Below, piece after piece: positions 15,786 to 25,038 of a stretch of 64,000 nucleotides of DNA. How positions within the stretch are numbered: the stretch's first letter is position 1; each line of letters starts with the position of its first letter. Position numbers and translations under genes: made by a program. The stretch spans positions 434,001 to 498,000 of the forward strand of contig CAWBNG010000008.1 in NCBI GenBank assembly GCA_963790075.1. Reading direction: 5' to 3'. Source of the stretch: CAYOUV01 sp963790075. GTDB taxonomy: Bacteria; Chloroflexota; Anaerolineae; Anaerolineales; Villigracilaceae. The notes under the pieces were generated by a model that was given only the letters and a program-made list of their open reading frames with translations, was not told where the DNA came from and ran no database searches.

Positions 15786-17519
15786 ATGCTGACCGAACTA
15801 CGGATCGAAAACTTTGCCATTATCGACCAGTTGGAACTCCGCCCGAGTTCCGGCCTGATCATCCTGACCGGTGAAACCGGTGCCGGGAAGTCGATCATCC
15901 TGGATGCGGTCGAGATGCTGGTTGGCGGCCGGGCTGAGGCGACTGCCATCCGGGCGGATGCCGAGCTTGCCCTGGTGGAGGGCATCTTCAAGTTGAGCGG
16001 TGCCGAGAAGAGTGCTGTCCACGAGATCCTCACGCGTGAAGAAATGCTCGACGACCCGGATTACGTTACGCTCAGCCGCGAGGTGCGCCGCGAGGGCCGC
16101 AATATTTCCCGTGTCAACGGCCGGACGGTCAATGCAGGATTGCTGAAGGAACTCGGCGCGCTATTGGTGGACATCCACGGCCAGTCCGAGCACCTGTCCC
16201 TGCTCGATACGCGCGCCCACCTGGGCCTGCTCGATCGTTTTGCGAACGTCGGCCCGGCTTTGGGCGCTTATCGCGAAACCTATCGCCGGCTCCAGAGCGT
16301 ACGGCGCGAACTCAAAGAGCTGCGTGAGGCCCAGGCGGATGCCGAACGCCGCACCGAACTGCTGACCTATCAGGCTGATGAAATCGAAGCCGCGCGGCTC
16401 AAACCCGGCGAGGAGGCTGAACTGCGTCAGGAGCGCGACCGGCTGGCAAATGCCGAGTCGCTGGCCACGCTGGCTCAGCAGGCGCTGGCTGTGCTCGACG
16501 AAGGCAATCCGGAAGCCCCTGCCGCGACCGATCTGATCGGGCAGGCCTCGCAGGCTTTATCGAACCTGAGCCGGATAGACATTTCGCAAGCGACCTTGTC
16601 CGACCAGGCGCTCAACCTCGAGGAAACCCTGGCAGACCTGGTCCATAGTTTGCGCGATTATCTCGAAACGATTGAATTCAATCCGAAACGGCTGGAGGTT
16701 GTCGAAGAACGCCTCGACCTGATCCATCGCCTGACTCGTAAATACGGCGGCACGATCGAAGCCGTGATCGCTTTTGCGGTGGATGCCCGCCGGCAGCTCG
16801 ATAACATTTCGCATGCCACCGAGCGCACGGACGAACTCGAAAAGCAGGAGACCCAATTGCTCGATAAGCTGGCTGAGCAGGGGCAGTTACTGTCAGAAAA
16901 ACGCAAGGAAGCGGCGGCGCTCATGGGTAAAGGCATCGAATCCGAACTGGAGAATTTGCGCATGGCTTCGGCCAGTTTTGCGGTCGATTTCCAAACCAAA
17001 CCGGACAAGGCTGGCATTCCGCTTGCAGACGAGCAGCGAGTGGCTTTTGACCAGACCGGCTTCGACCGGGTAGAATTCCTGGTAGCGCCCAATCCCGGCG
17101 AAGGGCTGAAGCCGTTGGCCAAGATTGCCTCCGGGGGCGAAACCTCACGGCTGATGCTGGCACTCAAGAATGTGCTGGCGCAGGCCGATCAAATCCCCAG
17201 TCTGATCTTTGACGAGATAGACCAGGGCATCGGTGGGCGCGTTGGTCTGGTGGTCGGGTACAAACTTTGGAATCTGGGTCGGAACCATCAGGTCTTCTGC
17301 GTGACGCATCTGCCGCAGTTGGCCGCCTTTGGAGACCAGCATTATCAGGTGCAAAAGTTGGTCAAGGATGGGAGGACTTTGACCCGCATTGAAAAACTGG
17401 AAGGCGACCCCCGCTTGCTTGAACTGGCCCAGATGCTTGGCCAGGTGGGGGAGGGAACCTTGCGTTCTGCGCACGAAATATTACAGACTGCTCAATCCAT
17501 GATCGCCGCACAAAGCTGA
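15786..17519 (+). CDS. recN: DNA repair protein RecN
   Basis: A 577-residue SMC-like ATPase in double-strand break repair. The start at 15786 (MLTELRIENFAII) is two bases past the previous stop; an earlier in-frame ATG would overlap it. Walker A GETGAGKS is at 29-36. The central half is coiled coil (about 160-370). The C-terminal ABC signature region reads IASGGETSRLMLALK, and Walker B reads LIFDEIDQGIGG, followed by VFCVTHLPQLAA. Length and order are typical. Confidence 0.96.
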   Translation: MLTELRIENFAIIDQLELRPSSGLIILTGETGAGKSIILDAVEMLVGGRAEATAIRADAELALVEGIFKLSGAEKSAVHEILTREEMLDDPDYVTLSREVRREGRNISRVNGRTVNAGLLKELGALLVDIHGQSEHLSLLDTRAHLGLLDRFANVGPALGAYRETYRRLQSVRRELKELREAQADAERRTELLTYQADEIEAARLKPGEEAELRQERDRLANAESLATLAQQALAVLDEGNPEAPAATDLIGQASQALSNLSRIDISQATLSDQALNLEETLADLVHSLRDYLETIEFNPKRLEVVEERLDLIHRLTRKYGGTIEAVIAFAVDARRQLDNISHATERTDELEKQETQLLDKLAEQGQLLSEKRKEAAALMGKGIESELENLRMASASFAVDFQTKPDKAGIPLADEQRVAFDQTGFDRVEFLVAPNPGEGLKPLAKIASGGETSRLMLALKNVLAQADQIPSLIFDEIDQGIGGRVGLVVGYKLWNLGRNHQVFCVTHLPQLAAFGDQHYQVQKLVKDGRTLTRIEKLEGDPRLLELAQMLGQVGEGTLRSAHEILQTAQSMIAAQS

Positions 17520-17572
17520 GTGCATTCAGTAGATTGCGGTAATGGGGTCACCTGGAAAGAAAAATAACCGCA

Positions 17573-18568
17573 ATGTACCAGATCGAACTGTTCGGCATAC
17601 CACTCATTTATTTCGACGACCAGCTTTTATCCATCCACAGGCGGGCCTCGCGAGCCCTGCTGTATTATTTGGCGGCCCTGGGCAAACCGATTGGCAGGTC
17701 ACATTTATGGGCTTTATTCTGGCCTGAGGCTTCCGAGAAGGATGCCCGCCGTCATTTGCGCGAAACATTGGGGAAATTGCGCGGTTCGTTGCCGGACCCG
17801 GACTTGATCCAGACCTACCAGGAGACCATTTTCCTTGACCTCGAGCGAGCTACGGTCGACGTGCTCAGTTTCCACTCGCTGCTGGAACAGGCCGGACGTT
17901 CTTCCAAGACATTTTCTTCCGCCAAACCCTTATCTGCGGCCGCTTATAAAGCACTGGCGAGAGCAGCTGAGATGTGGCGCTCTTCGCATTTTCTATCCGG
18001 TCTGGATCTGTCCTTCTCTTCGGAATTGGAAACCTGGCAAGTGCTGACCAATCGGGATCTCGAAAGTGAAATGCTCCTGATATTAAGTCGTCTGGCGGAA
18101 CATGATCGCCGGGCAGGAAACTTATTCCAGGCCAAATACTGGCTGGATAAATCTTTAGAAATTGATCGTCTGGATGAGAGTATGAATGCCCGGCTCATCA
18201 AATTACTTTTGGACAGCGGCCAGCAGAGTGAGGCTCGCAAACACTACGCATTCGTTGAGCAACGGCTGGCGGATGAGTTGGGGAGTGAACCATCCGACGA
18301 ATTTCTATCCTTAAAGGTGCGCTTATACGGAGAATCACCCCGGGAACATGCAACTACTGAGCCGACCTGGCCTATTCGCTCCAGCATGCCTGCCCCTTTC
18401 CTGGGACAGGAGCAGGCGCTGGCTCAGCTTAGAGATACCCAGATAAATGGCGGGTGGGTGGTCGTCTTGGGAGAAGCCGGAATTGGGAAGACGCGACTTG
18501 ATCCAGGAGTTCTATCAGAGTCTCGAGAGGCCCTCGCGATTGCTGCTGGCTGCCTGCCATCCGCTTGA
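17573..18568 (+). CDS. SARP/BTAD regulator, N-terminal part up to a frameshift
   Basis: The frame reads a winged-helix output domain (about 1-95: MYQIELFGIPLIYFDD start, RASRALLYYLAALG, WPEASEKDARRHLRETLGKL), then the bacterial transcriptional activation domain BTAD (about 100-250), then the start of an AAA/STAND ATPase with Walker A GEAGIGKTRL near residue 302. Directly after the Walker motif the frame runs into 22 unrelated residues and stops. The continuation (QEFYQSLERPSRLLLAACHP) is in the next frame. One extra base, most likely G18500 in cttgatcc, explains it; without it the reading is GKTRLIQEFYQ. Natural disruption, sequencing error or programmed shift cannot be told apart here. Confidence 0.8.
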   Translation: MYQIELFGIPLIYFDDQLLSIHRRASRALLYYLAALGKPIGRSHLWALFWPEASEKDARRHLRETLGKLRGSLPDPDLIQTYQETIFLDLERATVDVLSFHSLLEQAGRSSKTFSSAKPLSAAAYKALARAAEMWRSSHFLSGLDLSFSSELETWQVLTNRDLESEMLLILSRLAEHDRRAGNLFQAKYWLDKSLEIDRLDESMNARLIKLLLDSGQQSEARKHYAFVEQRLADELGSEPSDEFLSLKVRLYGESPREHATTEPTWPIRSSMPAPFLGQEQALAQLRDTQINGGWVVVLGEAGIGKTRLDPGVLSESREALAIAAGCLPSA

Positions 18569-21074
18569 ATCAAGCCTGCCCTTTTACCCCTGGATTGAAG
18601 CTCTGCGCCACAGCCTGACCCCTGCGGAATGGGCGAAAATTCCGACTGTTTGGGCAAGCCAGTTGGCCGTGTTGCTGCCGGAACTTGCGGACCAGCGTAA
18701 CGATCTGCAGCCAGTGCAGGATCTCAGCCCGGCTCGGACGCGTCTGAATTTGTTCGAGGCGCTTTACCAGACGCTTATTTCCCTGTCCAAGGAATCACCC
18801 CTGCTGGTTTTCCTGGATGATGCGCATTGGGCGGACGAATCGACGCTGGCATTGATCTCTTATTTGGATGAGCATGAATTCTTCGCGCCCGAACGAGCCA
18901 CCTTGATCATGGCAGCCCGGGTGGAGGAACCCAACCCGGCCTTTGACAATTTGCTCCAGATGACCACGCGCCAGACAGTCCAGCGCCTGGAATTATCACG
19001 CTTGGAGCAGACGGATGTGGCGGCATTAGCCTTTTACGTTTTTGGCGAGCAACCTCCACTGGAATTCGTTTCAAAATTAACGCAGGATACGGGTGGTAAT
19101 CCGTTCTTTATCTTGGAAACCCTGCGGGCTGTTCTAGACCTGTCTCCTGACCTCCAATTGAGAAAACTCACAAAATTACCGCTCGCGCGCAGCATCCATC
19201 AATTGATCAACGCCCGCCTGCAGAAATTGAGTGACTGCGCCTTCGATCTGCTGCAGACAGCGGCTGTTTTAGGCAGCCGCTTCAAAGCGAATTTATTGGA
19301 AAGGGCCAGTGTTTATGGTCCCGAACAATTTACCCGTTTATTGGAAGAGTTGGAAGAAGCTCGTCTGATCCTTGATTTTGAGGAGGGCGATGGTTTATGG
19401 TATGCATTTGTACATGAAAAATTCCGGGAGAGTCTCTTGCTCCAGCTCAGCCCGACACGCATCCGCAAGCTGCATTACAAGGTGGCAAGAACGCTTGAGG
19501 ATTGGTTGAATGGGCAAATCGCACCTCAGGCAGCCATTTTAGCCGAGCATTATGAGGCGGCTGGTGTTTACTCCAACGCGTTTGACTGCTGGGTCGAGGC
19601 GGCTTCCTATGCTTACAGTCTGGCTTCGGTGCAGGATGCAAACGCCGCCTTTTTGCGGGCGGAACATTTAATTGCGCGTCTTCCGGGCTTGCAGGACGAG
19701 CAAATTTATCAACTTTACTCTCGTTGGAATTATGTTGGATTTGAGAATGATGACTGGCTTTCGCTTGAGCGTCGCAACCAGAATTTGCTGCGGATTGGAC
19801 GTGAGCGCAAAAACGACTTGCTGATTGGCACAGCCCTGATCGGTTTGAGCGATGCTGATTTTGCAGCCAATAAATTTGCTGAAGGCCTGAGATATACCGA
19901 GGAAGCCATCCCCTTCCTGGAACGTTCGGGAAATACTTTCGAGTTGCTGAGTGCTTTTAATGATCGCGGCGTAATGTTGTATATGCTGGGCAGGATGCGT
20001 GAAGCACAAGAATGGTTCCGGACGGCCCTTTTACGTTCGTCGAGTTTGGATTCCCCTTACAACCTGCATATCAGTCAGGACGCGAACTTTCAGATGGCCA
20101 TTTCAGAGACCCTGATGGGTCGGCTAGTCTCCGGTCTGCAATACGCCCAGAAATCGCTGGATGAAGCTACCCGTCTTCAATCGATGGCCTCTATTCTGGG
20201 TGCACATAGTGTGATAGGACTGGCAAACTATTTGATGGGCAACTTTACTGTTGGTCGGGAGGCGTGTCTGCAGGGCATCGAATTGTCGGAGCGCATCGAA
20301 GCCTGGCGGATGCTTGGTTATACATATGCCTATTGTTCCTTGAATGAGCTGGAACTCGGCCTGCTCAAGGACGCCTGGCTGCACGCCGAACGTGCCATGG
20401 AGATCGGGATCCATAAAGGCCACAACGAGATTGTCTCTTTGGCATACCGTGCCGCTGGAGACATCTTCCTGCGACTGCGGGCTTACGACCAGGCCATAGA
20501 ACTATTCCAGCGAGGGGTAGAGGCTGGCGGTGATCACTTTGCATCTTTGGATAATCTGTTCCGTGTTGGGTTTGCCATGGTGGAGACGAACCTGGAAGAA
20601 GGCTTCTTATACATAAAACAAGCCTTTGAGAAGGCCGCCAAACTCGATCTGGGGAGCATCAGTATTTATGCGGAATGCATCAATGCCATCCTGCAATTGG
20701 CGAATCAACAAGATCGTCCAACCAGACAGGATTCTGAAGGATTGCGTGCCAGGGCTGAAGAACATTCCATGCGTTTTTTTGTTGTCCTATCGGATTTAAT
20801 GCTGGCATATCTGGCTCTCTATCGGGAGGATTACACTGAAACAGCGGAATTGCTCTCCAAGGTGGTAGAAGGTGGTCGCAGCATGTCAAATCCCTGGGTT
20901 GAGATTCGCGCCTATGTTTTGATGATCCGGATGTCCAAACAGCAGGGGCTTTCGCCGGACGGGCCGCAAGCTGAATTGGAGTCAGTTTTGGAGAAGGTTG
21001 GGCAGGCATCGGGGATCCAGTCCCTGGACGCGCTTTGGCAGACCTATCGACAAAAACTGATCGCCAGCCTGTGA
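18447..21074 (+). CDS. ATPase/TPR part of the SARP regulator, after the frameshift
   Basis: Codons 1-18 of this 875-residue frame overlap the first ORF; true homology begins at about 18501. The frame carries the rest of the STAND/AAA module: LVFLDDAHWADESTLALI (Walker B), sensor-type sequence TLIMAARVEE, GGNPFFILETLRAV, and a winged-helix HEKFRESLL segment. About 450 residues of TPR-like helical repeats follow (AxxxxxxAxxLxxxxG patterns) to the end. Joined with the upstream part it gives an approximately 1166-residue MalT/AfsR-like activator. The ligand and target promoters are unknown; the PucC-like transporter gene follows on the same strand after 280 bases. Confidence 0.78.
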   Translation: MAGGWSSWEKPELGRRDLIQEFYQSLERPSRLLLAACHPLESSLPFYPWIEALRHSLTPAEWAKIPTVWASQLAVLLPELADQRNDLQPVQDLSPARTRLNLFEALYQTLISLSKESPLLVFLDDAHWADESTLALISYLDEHEFFAPERATLIMAARVEEPNPAFDNLLQMTTRQTVQRLELSRLEQTDVAALAFYVFGEQPPLEFVSKLTQDTGGNPFFILETLRAVLDLSPDLQLRKLTKLPLARSIHQLINARLQKLSDCAFDLLQTAAVLGSRFKANLLERASVYGPEQFTRLLEELEEARLILDFEEGDGLWYAFVHEKFRESLLLQLSPTRIRKLHYKVARTLEDWLNGQIAPQAAILAEHYEAAGVYSNAFDCWVEAASYAYSLASVQDANAAFLRAEHLIARLPGLQDEQIYQLYSRWNYVGFENDDWLSLERRNQNLLRIGRERKNDLLIGTALIGLSDADFAANKFAEGLRYTEEAIPFLERSGNTFELLSAFNDRGVMLYMLGRMREAQEWFRTALLRSSSLDSPYNLHISQDANFQMAISETLMGRLVSGLQYAQKSLDEATRLQSMASILGAHSVIGLANYLMGNFTVGREACLQGIELSERIEAWRMLGYTYAYCSLNELELGLLKDAWLHAERAMEIGIHKGHNEIVSLAYRAAGDIFLRLRAYDQAIELFQRGVEAGGDHFASLDNLFRVGFAMVETNLEEGFLYIKQAFEKAAKLDLGSISIYAECINAILQLANQQDRPTRQDSEGLRARAEEHSMRFFVVLSDLMLAYLALYREDYTETAELLSKVVEGGRSMSNPWVEIRAYVLMIRMSKQQGLSPDGPQAELESVLEKVGQASGIQSLDALWQTYRQKLIASL

Positions 21075-21356
21075 CGGCGTGTCCACATTTTGTCAACGCC
21101 GGGGTGATATAGTAATCACGTTCTAATTTCATCGCCATACGGCATGTGGGCTTAGGGAACCACGTGGGTAGAAGTTGGGAGTGGAGCGGGCACTGCCAAC
21201 TTCTGCACGTTAATTGGGGGATATTTAACTTTTTCTCATAATCTGCTAGTAAAATTCTACCTAAATCTACATTGACGCCTCCTCGCGCGTTTGTTACATT
21301 GCTAGGCGTGAATAAGCGGGCGAGACTCCACCCATTTTCTTAAACTCAAGGTGAAT
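21075..21356 (+). other. Intergenic region between the SARP regulator and the PucC-like gene
   Basis: No ORF is supported. A 9-bp hairpin (agaagttgg 21170-21178, ccaacttct 21196-21204) could end the upstream transcript, although no T tract follows at once. The final bases hold the ribosome site (aaggtg) of the transporter gene. No clear consensus promoter could be read. Confidence 0.4.
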
Positions 21357-22655
21357 ATGCTGCGAAAACGATTGCAACTCGGCCTGATCCATGTGGCTGT
21401 TGCCATGACACTGGTACCGATCAACAGTACCCTCAACCGGGTCATGATCTATGAACTGGCGATTTCGGCTACGGTAGTGGCCATCCTGGCTTCCCTGCCA
21501 TACGTCTTTTCCCCCATTCAAGTTGCCATCGGTTCATACTCCGACCGGCATCCGCTGTTTGGTCTGCGCCGCAGTCCCTATATTTTGGCAGGACTGCTGC
21601 TGTGTGTGCTTGGATTGATGATCGCGCCGCAGGTAGCGTTCAGCATGTCATCAAATTTCTGGCTGGGTGTGCTGGTCGGCCTGCTGGCTTTCGGAGCCTG
21701 GGGCATGGGCTACAACCTGGCCAGTGTTTCCTATCTCTCGCTGGCCTCCGAACTCTCAGGTGAGGAGGGGCGCGGCAAGACGATCGCGGTCATGTGGTTC
21801 ATGATGATCGTCAGCATCATTCTGACGGCCATCGCCGTTGGACAGATGGTCGACCCGTACACGCCACAGGCCCTGGTACAAGCCTTCCGGGCTGTCGGGT
21901 TGGTGGCACTGGTCCTGGGCCTGGTTGGATTGATCGGCCTGGAGCCGCGCGCCCGAGCTGGGTCGGATTCGCGGGCCGAAACCTTTACGTTGAAGGAAAT
22001 GGCCGGGGCGATCCTCTCCAACCGTACGGCGACCACCTTCTTCTGGTATCTGTTACTTTTGCTGGCTGCCATCCTGGGGCAGGACGTCCTGCTGGAACCG
22101 TTTGGAGCCCAGGCCTTCGGCCTGTCGGTCCGCCAGACGACGCGCATCACTTCCTTGTGGGGCACCTTTGTGCTGCTGGCGATCCTGATCGCCGGGGCGC
22201 TGGAAGGACGCATCGCCAAGCGCAAGGTCGCGCAAGCCGGGAACCTGGGCGCGCTGGCAGGCTTCCTGGTGATCCTGTTGAGCGGCATCACCCGTAACCC
22301 GTCTGTTTTTTACGGCGGCGTAACCTTGCTGGGACTTGGCACCGGGCTCTCGACGGTCGCCAATCTGTCGCTGATGTTCGACCTGACTTTGCCGGGCAGC
22401 GTTGGGTTGTTCATCGGGGCCTGGGGCTTCTCGAACGCCATGTCGCGCCTGGTCGGTTCGGTGCTGGGTGGCGTGGTGCGCGACCTGGTAGCCGGGCTCT
22501 CGGACGCGCTGACCGGTTATCTGGCTGTCTTCGGGATCGAAGCCGGGTTGCTGCTGGCTGCGACCTTGCTGCTTTCCCGCATCGACGTGGCTGCTTTCCG
22601 CAGGCAGGCGCAAGAACCGGAATTTTTGGAAAAGGTTGCCCTCGCGGCGGAGTAA
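21357..22655 (+). CDS. PucC/BCD-family major facilitator transporter
   Basis: A 432-residue, 12-helix membrane protein. The ATG at 21357 follows AAGGTG. Signature features of the PucC/LhaA (BCD) branch are visible: NRVMIYELAISATVVAIL near the N-terminus, FSPIQVAIGSYSDRHPLFG with RRSPYILAG, the SELSGEEGRGKT loop, and QDVLLEPFGAQAFGLSV in the second half. In phototrophs these proteins handle (bacterio)chlorophyll during light-harvesting assembly, but the family also occurs outside known photosynthesis clusters. No bch, puf or carotenoid gene is in the window, so the substrate is open. The next gene, a MerR-like regulator, starts three bases after the stop and may control it. Confidence 0.85.
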   Translation: MLRKRLQLGLIHVAVAMTLVPINSTLNRVMIYELAISATVVAILASLPYVFSPIQVAIGSYSDRHPLFGLRRSPYILAGLLLCVLGLMIAPQVAFSMSSNFWLGVLVGLLAFGAWGMGYNLASVSYLSLASELSGEEGRGKTIAVMWFMMIVSIILTAIAVGQMVDPYTPQALVQAFRAVGLVALVLGLVGLIGLEPRARAGSDSRAETFTLKEMAGAILSNRTATTFFWYLLLLLAAILGQDVLLEPFGAQAFGLSVRQTTRITSLWGTFVLLAILIAGALEGRIAKRKVAQAGNLGALAGFLVILLSGITRNPSVFYGGVTLLGLGTGLSTVANLSLMFDLTLPGSVGLFIGAWGFSNAMSRLVGSVLGGVVRDLVAGLSDALTGYLAVFGIEAGLLLAATLLLSRIDVAAFRRQAQEPEFLEKVALAAE

Positions 22656-22658
22656 CGC

Positions 22659-23294
22659 ATGACCGATAAGGTGCATGACGAGTGGCTTTCCTTGAGTGGT
22701 GCGGCCGCAATGCTGGGTGTACATCCCAGCACGGTGCGCGCCTGGTCCGATAAGGGGTTGCTGCCGGTCCATCGCACCCAGGGCGGGCACCGCCGCTACA
22801 AGCGCAGCGAAGTCGCGCTATGGGCCCAGTCTGCCCGCCAGCCAAAACCGATCGAGCCGGAAGGCATTTTACAAATGGCGGTCAAAAATGTGCGCATCCA
22901 GATCGCCGAAGGGAATTTGGAGGCGGAAGCCTGGTATCAGAAGCTGGATCATGAAGCTCGCATCCAGTATCGCCAGAGCGCACGCACCCTGTTCCATGGT
23001 TTGATGAACTATATGGCTTCGGCGGATGACAGCGAAGCCGCTTCGGAAGCTTATTCGATCGGTTACGAATACGCCTCGCGTGCCCGCCGCTATAGCCTTA
23101 GTTATGTGGATGCCGCGCGGGCCTTTTTGTTCTTCCGCAGCGTGTTGCTTGAATCGATGGTGCGCGTCTACCAGGAGGCCAATGTTCCTTCCGGAGCCGC
23201 CTGGCAGAAGATGCTGCAGCAGATTCATCACTTTACCGATGAGATCCTGGTCAGCCTTTTGGAAACCTACCAGGCCTTGGAGAGTGGGAAATGA
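22659..23294 (+). CDS. MerR-like helix-turn-helix regulator
   Basis: A 211-residue protein. Residues 9-55 form a MerR/excisionase-like winged helix (SLSGAAAMLGVHPSTVRAW, TQGGHRRYKRSEVALW). The C-terminal 140 residues are all-helical with an aromatic-rich segment (YEYASRARRYSLSYVDAARAF), resembling the sensor/RsbR N-terminal-like domain found with such HTH domains in Chloroflexota. There is no classical MerR coiled-coil or metal-binding cysteine. Start three bases past the transporter stop, so the two genes form an operon; a ligand-responsive control of the transporter is inference. Confidence 0.82.
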   Translation: MTDKVHDEWLSLSGAAAMLGVHPSTVRAWSDKGLLPVHRTQGGHRRYKRSEVALWAQSARQPKPIEPEGILQMAVKNVRIQIAEGNLEAEAWYQKLDHEARIQYRQSARTLFHGLMNYMASADDSEAASEAYSIGYEYASRARRYSLSYVDAARAFLFFRSVLLESMVRVYQEANVPSGAAWQKMLQQIHHFTDEILVSLLETYQALESGK

Positions 23295-23424
23295 ATCAAA
23301 AATCTTCCTCGAAGCGTTTTATGTCCTCCAACTGGACCAGCAGACTCGTCCCTGCCGGTTGAGATATTCTCGATAACTTACCAGCACCCCCGGGGGCTGG
23401 GCAATGGTTGTCCACTTGCAGGCA

Positions 23425-23463
23425 GGCCCGGCGAACCGGGCCCGCCTGTTTAACAGGTATAAT
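23425..23463 (+). promoter_or_regulatory. Hairpin and -10 box before the DUF6391-like gene
   Basis: A GC stem with a tetraloop (ggcccgg-CGAA-ccgggcc, 23425-23442) could end the regulator transcript. It is followed by TATAAT at 23458-23463, which lies 26 bases before the ATG at 23490; GGGAG gives a ribosome site in between. Confidence 0.5.
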
Positions 23464-23489
23464 CTTCTAAGATCACTCTGGGAGTCAAT

Positions 23490-23996
23490 ATGTCTATCCT
23501 TGATTTGCCGCTGATTCTTGAAACCCGCCGCAACCATGCGGTCGAACATGCCACCCTGCACATCCTGGCCGAAAAATACCCACAGCTGCGCATGGCCGGT
23601 CACTCCAACCCGACCGGTTTTTTTATCTTTTCCGATGCGCCGGCCGAACAGGTCAGGTCCTCGGTGGTGCAAGCCATGACGCGCCTGCGTGCCGGGGAAT
23701 CGAACCTGGCGATCCATGCCGGCTGCGGGACGAACTTTGCCACCTCCCTCCTGATGTCAGGTTCCTTCGCCTGGCTGGGACTGGGCGGTGCGCGCTCCCG
23801 GCGCAGCTGGCTGTGGCGGATACCGTTCGCAGTTGGGCTGGCTTTGCTGGGATTCATCCTCAGCCAACCGCTGGGGCCGCTCCTGCAGGCGCGGGTCACG
23901 ACCGAGGCCGAACTGGGGAAGCTGGAACTGGTCGAGATCGTACCGCTGAGGATCGGTAAAGCAAATGCCTACCGGGTCATCACCCGGGAAATCTAA
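23490..23996 (+). CDS. DUF6391-like membrane protein
   Basis: A 168-residue protein with the conserved opening ETRRNHAVEHATLHILAEKY and the segment AIHAGCGTNFATS, the pattern I associate with DUF6391 proteins of Chloroflexota and Cyanobacteria. Two short transmembrane helices lie at about 85-100 and 110-130. The His-rich NHAVEHATLH segment could bind metal, but no function is established. It is followed after seven bases by holA, so it may be co-transcribed with it. Confidence 0.7.
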   Translation: MSILDLPLILETRRNHAVEHATLHILAEKYPQLRMAGHSNPTGFFIFSDAPAEQVRSSVVQAMTRLRAGESNLAIHAGCGTNFATSLLMSGSFAWLGLGGARSRRSWLWRIPFAVGLALLGFILSQPLGPLLQARVTTEAELGKLELVEIVPLRIGKANAYRVITREI

Positions 23997-24003
23997 TTTC
24001 CGT

Positions 24004-24981
24004 ATGGCCGCATCCGACCGGGTCTTCCTGCTCTACGGCAATGATGAGTTCGCTATTGCCAAACGGTTGAATGCCTTCCAGGCTGAGTTCGACGACCTGT
24101 CCAGCGCCGAGATGAACACCGCCCGCCTGGAAGCGCGCCTGATGAGCGAGGATGAGCTGAACAATGCGGTCAACGCCATGCCCTTCCTGGCGCCGCGCCG
24201 ACTGGTGCTGCTCTCCGGCCCGTCCGCGCGCTACAGCACGCCCGCGACGCGTAAGAAGTTTGAGGCTTTCCTGCGGGATGTCCCGGAGACGGCCCGGCTG
24301 GTGATGGTCGAAGCACTGGAAGCCCGGGACGAGAAGAAGCACTGGCTGGTGAAGTGGGGCCGTGAAAACGGGATCCGGCTCGAGCGTTTTATGATGCCGC
24401 GCGCCTGGGAGATGGCGGGCTGGATCGTCAACCAGACCAAAGAACAGGGCGGGGTCATCGATCCCAAGGCGGCCGCGCGCCTGTCCGAAATGGTCGGTGA
24501 GGATACCCGCCAGGCCGCACAGGAGATCACCAAGCTGCTGACTTACGTCGACTTTGCGCGCCCGGTTTCGCTGGAGGACGTGGAAGCGGTCAGTATCGTC
24601 ACTGCTCAGCAGAGTGTCTTCGATTTTGTCGATGCGCTGGCGTTGGGGAACGGTCAGCAGGCGCAGTTCCTGCTGCGGCGTCTGCTGGAGAACGAGGATC
24701 CCTTCTCGCTGTGGGGCATGGTCATCCGCCAGTTCCGGCTGCTGATCCTGGCTCGCGAGGTGATTGATGCGGGCGGGGACCAGAAAGCGGCCGAAAAGGC
24801 GCTGGGCGTGCATTCCTACGTGGCCGAGAAAGCTTACAAGCAGGCACGACGCTTCGAACTGCCCGCCCTCGAGCAAATTTACCGCCATTTACTGGTCATC
24901 GACGAGGGGGTCAAGACCGGCCAGTCCACAATGGACCTGGCATTGGAAGTGCTGGTGGTGGAGTTGAGCGGGGGGAACTGA
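24004..24981 (+). CDS. holA: DNA polymerase III subunit delta
   Basis: A 325-residue clamp-loader subunit that opens the beta clamp. The start at 24004 (MAASDRVFLLYGNDEFAIAK) is chosen because the longer frame overlaps the preceding gene. YGNDEF matches the N-terminal HolA signature. The AAA+-like core lacks a functional Walker A, as expected for delta. Later segments (MVGEDTRQAAQEITKLLTY, SVFDFVDALALGNGQQA, and the C-terminal collar LLVIDEGVKTG) fit the family. Full length. Confidence 0.93.
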   Translation: MAASDRVFLLYGNDEFAIAKRLNAFQAEFDDLSSAEMNTARLEARLMSEDELNNAVNAMPFLAPRRLVLLSGPSARYSTPATRKKFEAFLRDVPETARLVMVEALEARDEKKHWLVKWGRENGIRLERFMMPRAWEMAGWIVNQTKEQGGVIDPKAAARLSEMVGEDTRQAAQEITKLLTYVDFARPVSLEDVEAVSIVTAQQSVFDFVDALALGNGQQAQFLLRRLLENEDPFSLWGMVIRQFRLLILAREVIDAGGDQKAAEKALGVHSYVAEKAYKQARRFELPALEQIYRHLLVIDEGVKTGQSTMDLALEVLVVELSGGN

Positions 24982-25038
24982 GCTATTGGGGAAAAGGAAT
25001 TAGAAACGTTTGACCAGGCTTCAAAAAATCTGGCCGTA

